From assembly GCA_030429345.1 (NCBI GenBank), contig JAUIFJ010000002.1, positions 1 to 64,000 on the forward strand: a DNA stretch of 64,000 nt, given 5' to 3'. The translations under genes and the position numbers were made by a program. The notes under the pieces are model-generated. The model did not search any database. It saw only the letters and a program-made list of their open reading frames with translations, and was not told the origin of the DNA. This DNA comes from a bacterium. Lineage in GTDB: Bacteria; CAIWAD01. Shown one piece after another: positions 32,158-41,289 of this stretch. Positions within the stretch are counted from its first letter, which is position 1, and every line of letters begins with the position of its first letter.

Positions 32158-34323
32158 ATGAAACGATTCATTGCTATTTGTCTTGCCGCCACGGCCTTCG
32201 CGGGCATGGCGCAAGCGGAAGTTCAGTTCGACATCCTGCTCGAAGGCGAAGGCGGTTCCACGGGCCTGGACAATGTCGAATGCTTCAACCCCGCCAGCTG
32301 TTCCCCGGCCATGGCCTGGGCCTCTGTGCGGGACAATACGGCCCCCAACGACACGCTGAGCATGCCCGTGGCCATCAACGGTCCCGCCGGCCAGCCCTCT
32401 GCCTACCAGTTTGTGATCCAGGGGGACGACCTTCTGCCCGCCACGGGTTCCATTCTGAGCATCGAAGTCCTATTCGAGGGACCGGGTTTCGAGTACACCT
32501 ACAGCGAGACCTACGAGGCCTTCCAGTACTTCTACATCCAGGGCCCGCCCATTCCGCCCGCCATTCCGCAGACCATTCCGGTCGCTGACGGCTGCGATGA
32601 AGTTGACGGCTACGAGTGGACCTGGGCCGAGTTCCCCACGGGCCTGGTCGGACTGCTGCAGGATTTCGTCGTGCCGGCTGGTGAAACCCTCTACATCGAG
32701 GGCGGCATCACGGTGCAGGCGGATCCCGGTGTCTCCATCATCGTCGAAGGCGAACTGATGGTTGATGGCATGCATGACGCCTGGGTCACCTTCGGTGGCG
32801 ACGGCTGGGGCGGCATCGAGATCGACGGCGATGCCGAAGGCCACATCAACTATGCCAAGATCCACGACGTGGAAGACGATGCCGACGGCGGTGCCGTGCA
32901 CATGGCCGACGGCTCCAACCTCTGGATGACCAACTGCCTGGTCTCGCACAACACGACCACCGGCAATGGCGGCGCCATGTGGGTCGGCAACACCGCGCAC
33001 CTGCGCCTGCGCAGCTGCACCGTGTCGCATAACGAAGCGGCCAGCGGCGGCAACATCTATCTGGCCGATGGAGGTCAGCTCAGCGGCCCCTACAACCTGG
33101 TGACCTTCGGTACCCCCGAGACCATGGCTGCCGAGACCGGCAACCTGACCGGCGCCCTGCAGACCTCCTGCGTCTATCCCCTGGACAACCCGGAAGACGG
33201 CACGGGCTGGTATTGCGATCCCGGCTACATGGATCCCGACAACATGGATTTCGGCATTTCCTTCTATGATCCCATGGAAGACGGCGTCATCAACTGCACC
33301 ATCGACGTCAGCCTGATTCCGGAAGACATGGATCCCGACGGCACCGAGAAGGACATGGGCGCCTTCCCCTTCGACCAGTACACCGTGCTGCAGCCGGCGA
33401 TGATCACCACCGTGATGGATCACCCGGGCGACCAGGGCGGCCTGGTGCACCTGAGCTTCATGGCCAGCCCCAACGACGGTAGCTGGATCAACCCGATCAC
33501 CTTCTACAACGTGTGGGTCATGTACCCGGGCATGGAAGACTACGTGAACAGCGGCCAGGTCATCGGCGCCACCGGTGATGACATGTATACGGTCGCCGTT
33601 TCCACCGCCGCCGACAGCAGCGATGCCGACGCCGAAATGTATACGCACCACTTCCTGGTCAGCGCGCACAACAGCATGAACGCCGACCTGGTGGCCATCT
33701 CCAACGAGGGCATGGGCTTCTCCATCGACAACATCGCCCCGGGTCCCGTCACCGGCCTGGCTGCCGACGACGCCTGGGAAGACGATGGCGAGGGCACGGT
33801 CAGCAATACCTTCAGCTGGAACATCGCCACCGACAACGACTTCGACCACTTCCAGGTCTACATCGGCAGCACCGAGGTCTTCGAGGACGCCAGCCTGGTC
33901 AGCGAGCAGATCGAGACCAGCTACACCTATGACGCCAGCTACGACGACGTGGACGAGATGTTCTACTACTTCGTCCGCGCGGTGGATTACAACGGCAATG
34001 TCGGCGGCACCGCCAGCACCGGCAGCCCGGTCGTGGTCGGCGTGGACGGCTTCCTGCCGACGGTCTTCGACCTGGCCCAGAACTACCCGAATCCCTTCAA
34101 TCCCGCGACCACCATCCGCTACGACATCGCCGTGGCCGGACCGGTCAGCCTGAGCATCTACAACATGCAGGGCCAGCTGGTCAACACCCTGGTGGACGAG
34201 ATGCAGGACGTCGGCCGCTACGAGCTGACCTTCGACGCCAGCGCCCTGGCCAGCGGCGTCTACCTGTATCACCTGGAAGCCAACAACTTCGTGCAGACCC
34301 GCAAGATGGTCCTGCTGAAGTAA
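32158..34323 (+). CDS. Secreted beta-helix surface protein, shared AEVQFD domain plus sorting tail
   Basis: 721 residues from ATG 32158, six bases after GAGG (ATG 32152 is possible). Signal peptide MKRFIAICLAATAFAGMAQA; shared domain (AEVQFDILLEG...INGPAGQPSAYQFVIQGDDLLP...GPPIPPAIPQ); a right-handed parallel beta-helix segment about 185-330 (GITVQADPGVSIIVEGELMVDG, WGGIEIDG, GGAVHMADGSNLWMTNCLVSHN, LRLRSCTVSHNEA); fibronectin-III-like modules; and a sorting tail (NPFNPATTIRYDIAVAGPVSLSIYNMQGQLV...RKMVLLK). Beta-helix proteins often bind or cleave polysaccharide; no catalytic residues can be named. The tail is nearly identical in DNA to that of the next gene. Confidence 0.82.
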   Translation: MKRFIAICLAATAFAGMAQAEVQFDILLEGEGGSTGLDNVECFNPASCSPAMAWASVRDNTAPNDTLSMPVAINGPAGQPSAYQFVIQGDDLLPATGSILSIEVLFEGPGFEYTYSETYEAFQYFYIQGPPIPPAIPQTIPVADGCDEVDGYEWTWAEFPTGLVGLLQDFVVPAGETLYIEGGITVQADPGVSIIVEGELMVDGMHDAWVTFGGDGWGGIEIDGDAEGHINYAKIHDVEDDADGGAVHMADGSNLWMTNCLVSHNTTTGNGGAMWVGNTAHLRLRSCTVSHNEAASGGNIYLADGGQLSGPYNLVTFGTPETMAAETGNLTGALQTSCVYPLDNPEDGTGWYCDPGYMDPDNMDFGISFYDPMEDGVINCTIDVSLIPEDMDPDGTEKDMGAFPFDQYTVLQPAMITTVMDHPGDQGGLVHLSFMASPNDGSWINPITFYNVWVMYPGMEDYVNSGQVIGATGDDMYTVAVSTAADSSDADAEMYTHHFLVSAHNSMNADLVAISNEGMGFSIDNIAPGPVTGLAADDAWEDDGEGTVSNTFSWNIATDNDFDHFQVYIGSTEVFEDASLVSEQIETSYTYDASYDDVDEMFYYFVRAVDYNGNVGGTASTGSPVVVGVDGFLPTVFDLAQNYPNPFNPATTIRYDIAVAGPVSLSIYNMQGQLVNTLVDEMQDVGRYELTFDASALASGVYLYHLEANNFVQTRKMVLLK

Positions 34324-34347
34324 GACGCTTCACAGCCTGATTCCATG

Positions 34348-34375
34348 CAGGGGGCCCTTCGGGGCCCCCTGTTTT
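34348..34375 (+). terminator. Rho-independent terminator (first copy of a duplicated 3' end)
   Basis: Ten-bp stem CAGGGGGCCC with GGGCCCCCTG around a TTCG tetraloop, followed by TTTT. The same element follows the paralogue at 36719. Confidence 0.92.
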
Positions 34376-34475
34376 GCTCTGGGATTCCGCAGTGCTTTCT
34401 CCTGCTGCCTGCAAGCGTCGGGAGGAGCGTCGGGGAAGGCTGCAGGCTGCCGCCGGCAGTGGATTGCTCAGTATT

Positions 34476-34491
34476 TGGCACACATTCTGCA
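34476..34491 (+). promoter_or_regulatory. Sigma-54 promoter
   Basis: TGGCACACATTCTGCA: GG and GC spacing correct, CTGC in place of TTGC. Predicted start near 34503, 35 bases before the ATG at 34538. Confidence 0.75.
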
Positions 34492-34537
34492 CGCAGTTTT
34501 GCAGGTATGCCCCTCCTTCCATCATGCGGGTGAATCG

Positions 34538-36694
34538 ATGAAGACTCCCGGCTCTGCATTCCTTCTGATCTGCACAGGTCTGCTTTCGCTGGCGCACGCT
34601 GAGGTGCAACTCGATATCCTCCTGGAGGACCTCTACAGCGTGATGTGCTTCGATTCGGAAACCTGTTTTCCGGTCTCGGCAAGTTCTACTGTACTGGAAT
34701 TGGCAAGCGAGGAAGAGCATGCCGTTCCGGTGGCCATCTCCGGTCCTTCGGGTTCGCCGCTTGCGTACCACTTTGTCTTGCAGGGAGACAGCCTGCTGGA
34801 TGACCTTGGAGCGATTCTTCGATTCAGCGTTTCCTTCGAAGGGCCGGGCTTCAACTATAACTTTGTGGAAGAGTGGGAGCCCTTCGGATTCTTCTATCTC
34901 CAAGGGCCTCCCATTCCACCGGCGATTCCCGAGACGATCCCCATCGACAATGGCTGCGGCCATCCTTGGCCCATGTGGGACTGGGATCTTGTCAACTTTC
35001 CGGACGGGCAGGTGCAGCTGCTTACGGACATCCAGGTTCCTGAGACGGAAACCCTGAGGATCGCTCCCGGGATGGAGATCCTGTGCCACGACGGCGCAGG
35101 GATCCAGATTGTCGGCGCCGTGGAGGCCCCTGGCTCGCAGGACCAGCCGATCCGGATCAGCGGAGACAACTGGGGCGGGATTCACTTCGCCCCGGGCGGC
35201 AGCGGCGAGCTTCGTCACACGGAAATCAGCGGCTGCGGCGTATCCTCCAGGGATGGCGGGGCGTTTCTGCTTGAGCCCGGCGCGGAGGTGAGCCTCGATC
35301 ATTGCCTGATCGCGCAGAGCGCCACTGAGGGCCGGGGCGGCGCGGCATTCGTCGACAGTTCAGCCCACCTGCGCCTGCGTCACTGCACTTTGTCACACAA
35401 TGCGGCGGAGGGCGGCGGGGGAAACATTTACATCGCTACAGGCGGGATCGTCAGCGGTCGATACAACCTGGTGACCTATGGCGAGCCGAACTGCATGGAA
35501 GTTGAGTCGGGGCCCCTGGGCGCTAGCCTGCAGGTCAGCAATGTATACCCGCTGGCGGATCCGGAGGATGGAACCGGCTGGCATTGCGATCCGGGCTATG
35601 TGGATCCAGAGGCCGGTGATTTCAGTATTTCGTACTACAATCCGGATCTGCCCGGGGAGGCGAACTGCACGATCGATGCGGCCCTTTTGCCGGATGAACT
35701 GGATCCGGATGGGACACCGGCCGACATGGGCGCTTTCCCCTTTGATCAGCACAATGTCCTTCTGCCCCCTGCGAACCCCTTGATTGTGGACCTTCCCCGC
35801 GATCAGGGCGGAAACGTGTTACTGCACTTCAATGCCAGCCCGAACGATGGCAGTTGGATCAATCCGATCTCCTTCTATGCCGTCTGGGTTCGTCACCCCG
35901 GAAGCAGCAACTGGATTTCCAGCGGGCAAGCCCTGGGTGCGACCGGCTCTGCTGCCTACGCGATCGTAGTGCCCACAACTGTCGACAGCAATGCGATCGG
36001 CGCAAGCGAGTGGGATCATGCTTTCCGCATCAGCGCTCATGCTTCCGATCGCCCTGATCTGGTTGCCTATTCCGATTCCGTGCGCGGCCACTCCGTAGAC
36101 AATCTGCCACCGGCTGCGATCGCCGGCCTGCAAGGGGAAGACTTCTGGACGGAGCCGCTCGAGCACCCCTTGAGGCATACGATCTGGTGGAGTGCGAACA
36201 CGGAAAACGACCTGAATCACTATTCGGTCCGGGTCGGCACCAGCAGCGACATCCTGGAATCGGTCCTGGTCGCCGAGACGATAGAGCTTTCGTATACGTA
36301 TCACACGGACAGCCTTGGGATTGGTGAACGCGTGTTCTATTTCCTGCAGGCCGTCGATTCCAATGGCAACCATGGTCTGCAAGTGTCTCTTGCCAGTCCC
36401 TGGCGTACCAGCATCTCATCTTCTGGCCCATTGGAGTGTCGTCTATTCGGGAACAGTCCCAATCCTTTCAATCCCGTGACCACCTTTCGTTACGACATCG
36501 CTGTGGCCGGACCGGTCAGCCTGGGCATCTACAACATGCAGGGCCAGCTGGTCGACATCCTGGTGAACGAGATGCAGGACGTCGGCCGCTACGAGCTGAC
36601 CTTCGACGCCAGCGCCCTGGCCAGCGGCGTCTACCTGTATCACCTGGAAGCCGGCAACTTCGTGCAGACCCGCAAGATGGTCCTGCTGAAGTAA
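34538..36694 (+). CDS. Secreted beta-helix surface protein, paralogue of the gene at 32158
   Basis: 718 residues from ATG 34538. Same architecture as its upstream neighbour: signal peptide (GSAFLLICTGLLSLAHA), shared domain (AEVQLDILLED...ISGPSGSPLAYHFVLQGDSLL...LQGPPIPPAIPETIP), beta-helix (LRIAPGMEILCHDGAGIQIVG, GGAFLLEPGAEVSLDHCLIAQS, LRLRHCTLSHNAAEGGGGN), fibronectin-like modules and sorting tail. The body is diverged in protein and codons, whereas the last ~200 coding bases are almost identical to the upstream copy, suggesting gene conversion. Confidence 0.82.
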   Translation: MKTPGSAFLLICTGLLSLAHAEVQLDILLEDLYSVMCFDSETCFPVSASSTVLELASEEEHAVPVAISGPSGSPLAYHFVLQGDSLLDDLGAILRFSVSFEGPGFNYNFVEEWEPFGFFYLQGPPIPPAIPETIPIDNGCGHPWPMWDWDLVNFPDGQVQLLTDIQVPETETLRIAPGMEILCHDGAGIQIVGAVEAPGSQDQPIRISGDNWGGIHFAPGGSGELRHTEISGCGVSSRDGGAFLLEPGAEVSLDHCLIAQSATEGRGGAAFVDSSAHLRLRHCTLSHNAAEGGGGNIYIATGGIVSGRYNLVTYGEPNCMEVESGPLGASLQVSNVYPLADPEDGTGWHCDPGYVDPEAGDFSISYYNPDLPGEANCTIDAALLPDELDPDGTPADMGAFPFDQHNVLLPPANPLIVDLPRDQGGNVLLHFNASPNDGSWINPISFYAVWVRHPGSSNWISSGQALGATGSAAYAIVVPTTVDSNAIGASEWDHAFRISAHASDRPDLVAYSDSVRGHSVDNLPPAAIAGLQGEDFWTEPLEHPLRHTIWWSANTENDLNHYSVRVGTSSDILESVLVAETIELSYTYHTDSLGIGERVFYFLQAVDSNGNHGLQVSLASPWRTSISSSGPLECRLFGNSPNPFNPVTTFRYDIAVAGPVSLGIYNMQGQLVDILVNEMQDVGRYELTFDASALASGVYLYHLEAGNFVQTRKMVLLK

Positions 36695-36718
36695 GACGCT
36701 TCACAGCCTGATTCGATG

Positions 36719-36745
36719 CAGGGGGCCCTTCGGGGCCCCCTGTTC
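36719..36745 (+). terminator. Rho-independent terminator (second copy)
   Basis: Same ten-bp stem and TTCG loop as at 34348, followed by TTCTGT. Part of a duplicated 3' segment that begins inside the coding sequence. Confidence 0.85.
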
Positions 36746-37003
36746 TGTATTCCTGTGCTTGTCGGGGTTGACTGCCTGCCTGCTTCAGTATCTGCGAACA
36801 CCTCCTGTTCGATCCTCCACCCGGAACCTGCCTTCGCACCGCCACTTCGACTCTTTTCTTTCTGCGGGTATACGGAATTCCATCCAGCCATGGTGTGAAC
36901 ATTTTTTGTCCGCTGGATTGTTTTTTCTGCAGATGGGCTTCACTGGCTGCCGCAGGGCACACTTGTGTGTCACGGGTGTCACACCAGGAAGTGCTCCATG
37001 GAC
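36746..37003. other. Intergenic region upstream of the last secreted-protein gene
   Basis: Contains GTGTCAC/GTGTCACAC direct repeats at about 36967-36985. No sigma-54 element and no gene found. A sigma-70-like promoter candidate follows. Confidence 0.35.
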
Positions 37004-37032
37004 TTGCCCATGCATGCTTCTCTTGCTATTCT
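37004..37032 (+). promoter_or_regulatory. Possible sigma-70 promoter
   Basis: TTGCCC, 17-base spacer, TATTCT. It would start transcription near 37040, about 40 bases before the ATG at 37081. The only secreted-cluster gene with this promoter type. Confidence 0.4.
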
Positions 37033-37080
37033 CGCGCCTGTCCTGGAACACCTCCCCCCCGAACCATTGAAGGAGCCCGA

Positions 37081-39816
37081 ATGACTTGTATACGGAACAT
37101 TGCCCTGTTCCTGGCCTTGCTGTACGCCCTGCCCCTGCTTGCCAGGAATCAGCATATCCAGTACACCTACTATGACACGCAGGGGGAACCGCTGACCCAG
37201 GGCGGGGCGGAGAACCTGCACTCCTTTTTCCAGAACGAGAACCTGGCGGCGGACATGCTGGCGCAGGGTGCGATTTCACTGACCGTGGAGGTGGATCAGG
37301 ACACGACCGGAAGCGCGGTCGAGCCGGATCATGTATACATCGACGGCAGCTTCCTGGGCCTGTTCGTGCACATTGTCGGCATGGATGACAGGAAAGGGCG
37401 CATTGCCCTGGGAGACGAGGGCGGGGCGCGAATCCGCATCGGGGATTCCGCTGCCCTGGGGCATCCGCCGCGCGCGCTGCTCTTCGAGAACCTGGAACTT
37501 TTCAAGGCGGGGGATGTACACAGTGGAGGAAGCTACGCGGACCTGGTTCTGTGTGACGACAAGCTGTCGCAGTTCCGCTGGATCCAGTTCTCCGCCGTGG
37601 ATTTCTCCAACTATCGCTCCAGCGCCGTGTTCTTCCGGCAGGGGGGCACGGATCTCCATGTCTACAAGTGCACCTTTGACCCGATCTCGGACCGGTCCCT
37701 GCTGGGCAGCCTGCGGTCGCTGCGCTTCCTTCCACCCGGCAATGAGCCCTTCGGAACCCTGGCCGTGACCGGGTCCACCTTCCGGCACGAGTTTCCCCTG
37801 GACGGGCAGTTCGACATGCGGATTCCCGCAAGCCATGCCATCAGCTGCTCCGGCAACGGCCATGGGGAGCTGCTGCTGCGGGATAACCAGTTCCTCGGGT
37901 CCTACCTGACGGCGGTCATTGTTGAGGAAACGGGCAGCTTTCTTGCGGAACGCTGCCTGTTCTACAGCGAATACCATGAAGACCGCTTTTTCGGCATCGA
38001 TCGCGGCCTGTACCTGGAGAACTGCTCGAGCGCCGCGGTCTTCGAATGCGGATTCGAGAACATGATCACCACCGCCATCCAGGCCTTGGGCAGGACCTCA
38101 CAAAGCCGCTCGCTGAATATCGCCGGCAACACGATCGCGGCAGTGGGGCCTTCGGACGGTCTGCGTCTTGTGGAGGATGGAATCTCACCCGGCCTCAGCA
38201 TGGCAAACCAGCACTCCTGGAGTGATGACAGCCTGCCTCTTCTAATGGAGGGTGTGATGCAACGCGAAGAGCAGTCCGACATGCCGCCGGGCTTCCACTA
38301 CGATCTCTACAGATCCTGTGTGGCGCGCTTCGCGATCAGCGCCAGCGGCTACTTCGACGAACTGGACATTTCCCGGAACCGGCTCAGTTCGCTGGGAGGT
38401 TCAGGGATACAGCTGAATCTCTTCGCCGACAGCCGGCAGGAGTACAGCAGCCGGATCGACAACAACCTGCTGGCCAATGTGCAGGGCATTCCGATCCGCA
38501 TTGGCGGGTGTGACATTGCGGTGAGAGGAAATACTCTCGTCGACTGCAGACCTTCGGTCGAGCTGTACCAGCAGAAAATCGACCTTTTCCAGTGCGAGTT
38601 CGGGCGGGATGATTTTCTTCTCTTCTCGGGGATCGCGCTCATCGAGCGCAAACTGCCCGGAGGAGATCCCCCGCTGGCGAGCGACAACCTGCTCATAGAG
38701 GGCAACACCATCGAGACCGCCTCCAACGGCATTTTGCTGGACGGCATCCTGCTGGATGCAGCGGACGCCTTCAGCCGCTCGATCGAGAACGTCCGCATTG
38801 CGGAAAACCGCATCGACCAGAAGCTGATTGCGTATCACACCATTGATTGCGTCACGGACAGCATGTATGTGGACTTCCGCGAATGGAAGGGCATCTGGGT
38901 GCAGGAGGCGAGCGAGGTACTCGTCGAACGCAACCGCATCCACTCGGCCAACCTTGCGGAGGCGCCGGCCATGGCGGCCGGAATCGGGCTGCAAGCCGAC
39001 GGATCGGACGATGTGCGCTTCCTGGACAACACGGTGGACGGGGCCTTCGGCTCCCTGCGGGTTTTGTCCTACATGAATTCCGGCGCTGCCGACGGCACTC
39101 CATACCATTGTCCGCAGACACGGCGCATTCTCTTCTCTGGAAACAGCTTCAGCAACCTTTACAGCCTGGAGTATCCTTCGGGGGTCGAGGTGCCTGGCCG
39201 CGCCTATGGTGTGTCTCCCTTCCTGGTCGGATGGAATGGCGGAAAGTACAACCTTGCGCTCCATGATCGCGCCGACTTCAGCAGTGTAGACATCACCGAC
39301 AACACCTTCCTGTTCTACGATTCACCGGGTGCCCCGATCGTCAACAACGCGGCGCGGTTCGACCTGAGTTATCCCATCGCCTCTGCTTCGGGAGACTGCA
39401 GCGGGTTGACCTGCGATCTGGGGGATGTCTACATCAGCAACTGCAGTTTCCTCGGCAACCGTTCGAACCTGGGGGCCTTCGACCAGCAGCCGGCCAGTTC
39501 GCTGGTGCTCAGCCGGATCACGCCGCTCAGTGTGCAGGACATCGTGCAGGGCGAGTTCGAATCCACCTGCCAATGCGGAATCCGCGAGAATTTCGATTCC
39601 GATCCCCTGTCCATGGAACTCCTCGACCAGCGTCTGCACCCTGCCTTTGACGCCGACTTCCAGGGTCTGCTTGGGGACGGTGCCGATCTGGAAATGAGCA
39701 TCATCGACAACGGTCTCCAAACCGAGTACACCCTCTACTGGCCGGGAAGCGGGACCATCGAGCGGTCCTCTCTCGATATTGCGCCCTATGTGCACTACGG
39801 ACCCGGTCAACGCTAG
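37081..39816 (+). CDS. Large secreted beta-helix protein without sorting tail
   Basis: 911 residues from ATG 37081, preceded by AAGGAGCCCGA. Signal peptide MTCIRNIALFLALLYALPLLA. The body reads as an extended right-handed parallel beta-helix: repeated N/D/G turns such as RSLNIAGNTIAAVGPS, LDISRNRLSSLGGSGIQ, VRGNTLVDCRPSVEL, NLLIEGNTIETASNGILLDG, VRIAENRID, VLVERNRIHSAN, VRFLDNTVDGAFG, FSGNSFSN, VDITDNTFLF. Such solenoids commonly form polysaccharide lyases, C5-epimerases or adhesins; no catalytic triad can be assigned by eye. It lacks the shared N-domain and the sorting tail of its neighbours. Confidence 0.75.
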   Translation: MTCIRNIALFLALLYALPLLARNQHIQYTYYDTQGEPLTQGGAENLHSFFQNENLAADMLAQGAISLTVEVDQDTTGSAVEPDHVYIDGSFLGLFVHIVGMDDRKGRIALGDEGGARIRIGDSAALGHPPRALLFENLELFKAGDVHSGGSYADLVLCDDKLSQFRWIQFSAVDFSNYRSSAVFFRQGGTDLHVYKCTFDPISDRSLLGSLRSLRFLPPGNEPFGTLAVTGSTFRHEFPLDGQFDMRIPASHAISCSGNGHGELLLRDNQFLGSYLTAVIVEETGSFLAERCLFYSEYHEDRFFGIDRGLYLENCSSAAVFECGFENMITTAIQALGRTSQSRSLNIAGNTIAAVGPSDGLRLVEDGISPGLSMANQHSWSDDSLPLLMEGVMQREEQSDMPPGFHYDLYRSCVARFAISASGYFDELDISRNRLSSLGGSGIQLNLFADSRQEYSSRIDNNLLANVQGIPIRIGGCDIAVRGNTLVDCRPSVELYQQKIDLFQCEFGRDDFLLFSGIALIERKLPGGDPPLASDNLLIEGNTIETASNGILLDGILLDAADAFSRSIENVRIAENRIDQKLIAYHTIDCVTDSMYVDFREWKGIWVQEASEVLVERNRIHSANLAEAPAMAAGIGLQADGSDDVRFLDNTVDGAFGSLRVLSYMNSGAADGTPYHCPQTRRILFSGNSFSNLYSLEYPSGVEVPGRAYGVSPFLVGWNGGKYNLALHDRADFSSVDITDNTFLFYDSPGAPIVNNAARFDLSYPIASASGDCSGLTCDLGDVYISNCSFLGNRSNLGAFDQQPASSLVLSRITPLSVQDIVQGEFESTCQCGIRENFDSDPLSMELLDQRLHPAFDADFQGLLGDGADLEMSIIDNGLQTEYTLYWPGSGTIERSSLDIAPYVHYGPGQR

Positions 39817-39859
39817 CGCGGGCGTTTGAGAGCAATTGCCGGAGTGCCACATTGCACTC

Positions 39860-41287
39860 ATGCGCATTCGCTCACATGGTGGCCTGCTGCTCGTCCTCGG
39901 CCTGTTGTGTCTGCTTCTGCAGACTCAACAGGCCGAAGCGCGTTTTCTCTGGTGGGGGCAGCCCGACAAGCTGCCCCGTCGCCTGCAGGAGGACATGCGG
40001 AAACTGGCGGGGGACAGCCTGGCCCTGCGCCTGCATGTGCTTCGCGGCGACGGCCGGGAACTGGCCTCCTTCGATGGACACAAAGCCACGGCCCCGGCAA
40101 GCCTGGCCAAGCTGCTGACCTGCGCCGCCGCCCTGGAATGCCTGCCGGATTCCCTGCCCTTCCGGACGGCCTTGAGCCTGCGGCCGGACAGCCTGCGGAC
40201 GCACCTGGCGCTGAGTGTCTCCTGCGGCGGCAATCCGGACCTGGGGGACAGTCTGCTGGACCACGAGGTGCGGAAGCTGCTGGCGGCCTGGCCCGACAGC
40301 CTGCCGGTGCAGGCCGTGATCCACACCGGTCGCTTCGACCGGCGAGGCCTTGGACCGGGCTGGATGTGGGACGACGGCGACGGCCGCTGGGCCGCGCGGG
40401 TCGGCGCGGCGACGATCAACGGCAATTGCGTGATCCATCGGCTGGAGGCCGGGCGGCCGGGACAGCTCATTCCCCGTCTCGTCGGCGCCGCCGAGGAGCG
40501 TATACGCGTTCAGGCCGGACTGCGCCGCCCACGCCGCGACTGGCAGGAAGGCCGCGACCACTTTCGTGTTCCCTTCTGGGCCGCCACCCCGCCCCTGGAA
40601 TGCAGCGTCGCCTACCCGGACAGCCTCTACGCGCGCCTGCTGAACACGGGCATTCGCAAGGCCGGCCATGAGCCCGTCGACTTTCCGCGGATCACACGCC
40701 TTTCCGCGGACACGCTGGATCACATTCTTCCCGGGCTTTCCCTTCATGCGCTGATCGACAGTGTGCTTCATGCCAGCTGGAACCTGGGGGCCGAGTGTCT
40801 CTTCCAGGAATGCGAGGCGCGCGCGGATTCGCTCGGCCAGGCGACCTGGGAGGGAGCGGCGCGCAGGCAGAAACAGGTGCTGGGCGAACTGGCGGCATCC
40901 GTCTCGGGGCAGCTGCCCGAGTGGCGGGTCGTCGACGGTTCGGGCATGTCGCGCTACAACGCGGCTCCCATGAGCCTCTTCACGGAGCTGCTTCTGATGG
41001 ATCACGAGGCCCGCGGAGGAGCCTTGGCCTCGCATCTGCCCGCGCCCGGCCAGGGCACGCTGAAGGGCCGTTTTGCCGGCCTTCCGGAAGGAATCGTCTT
41101 CCGCGCCAAGACGGGCAGCCTGAGCGGCAGGCGCTTGATTGCCGGTGTGCTCTTTCGTGAAGAGGATCCGCGGAATCGTCTGTATGTTGCCTGTTGCCTG
41201 GAAGGGTACCTGGGACCGTCGGCCCCTATTCTCCGAGTGCAGGAAGAACTGTTGGGCAGCCTTGCCGACTGGCTGGAGGACTGGTAG
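39860..41287 (+). CDS. dacB: D-alanyl-D-alanine carboxypeptidase/endopeptidase (PBP4, DacB type)
   Basis: 475 residues from ATG 39860 (an in-frame TTG at 39836 is possible; the Shine-Dalgarno GGAG at 39841 is distant). Signal peptide RSHGGLLLVLGLLCLLLQTQQAEA. Penicillin-binding active-site motifs: S81-x-x-K84 (APASLAKLLTCAAAL), DGSGMSRYN (SxN motif), and KTGSLSG (KTG). The inserted domain of the S13 family lies between. It trims or cleaves peptidoglycan cross-links in the periplasm. Its stop is two bases before the NamZ gene start. Confidence 0.92.
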   Translation: MRIRSHGGLLLVLGLLCLLLQTQQAEARFLWWGQPDKLPRRLQEDMRKLAGDSLALRLHVLRGDGRELASFDGHKATAPASLAKLLTCAAALECLPDSLPFRTALSLRPDSLRTHLALSVSCGGNPDLGDSLLDHEVRKLLAAWPDSLPVQAVIHTGRFDRRGLGPGWMWDDGDGRWAARVGAATINGNCVIHRLEAGRPGQLIPRLVGAAEERIRVQAGLRRPRRDWQEGRDHFRVPFWAATPPLECSVAYPDSLYARLLNTGIRKAGHEPVDFPRITRLSADTLDHILPGLSLHALIDSVLHASWNLGAECLFQECEARADSLGQATWEGAARRQKQVLGELAASVSGQLPEWRVVDGSGMSRYNAAPMSLFTELLLMDHEARGGALASHLPAPGQGTLKGRFAGLPEGIVFRAKTGSLSGRRLIAGVLFREEDPRNRLYVACCLEGYLGPSAPILRVQEELLGSLADWLEDW

Positions 41288-41289
41288 GA

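Noticed and set aside
32470-34272. 600-codon minus-strand frame
   Set aside because: Shadow of the beta-helix gene; Val/Asp/His-rich.
39556-39566. GTTCGAATCC resembling a tRNA T-loop
   Set aside because: Inside a coding sequence, with no cloverleaf around it. No tRNA found in the window.
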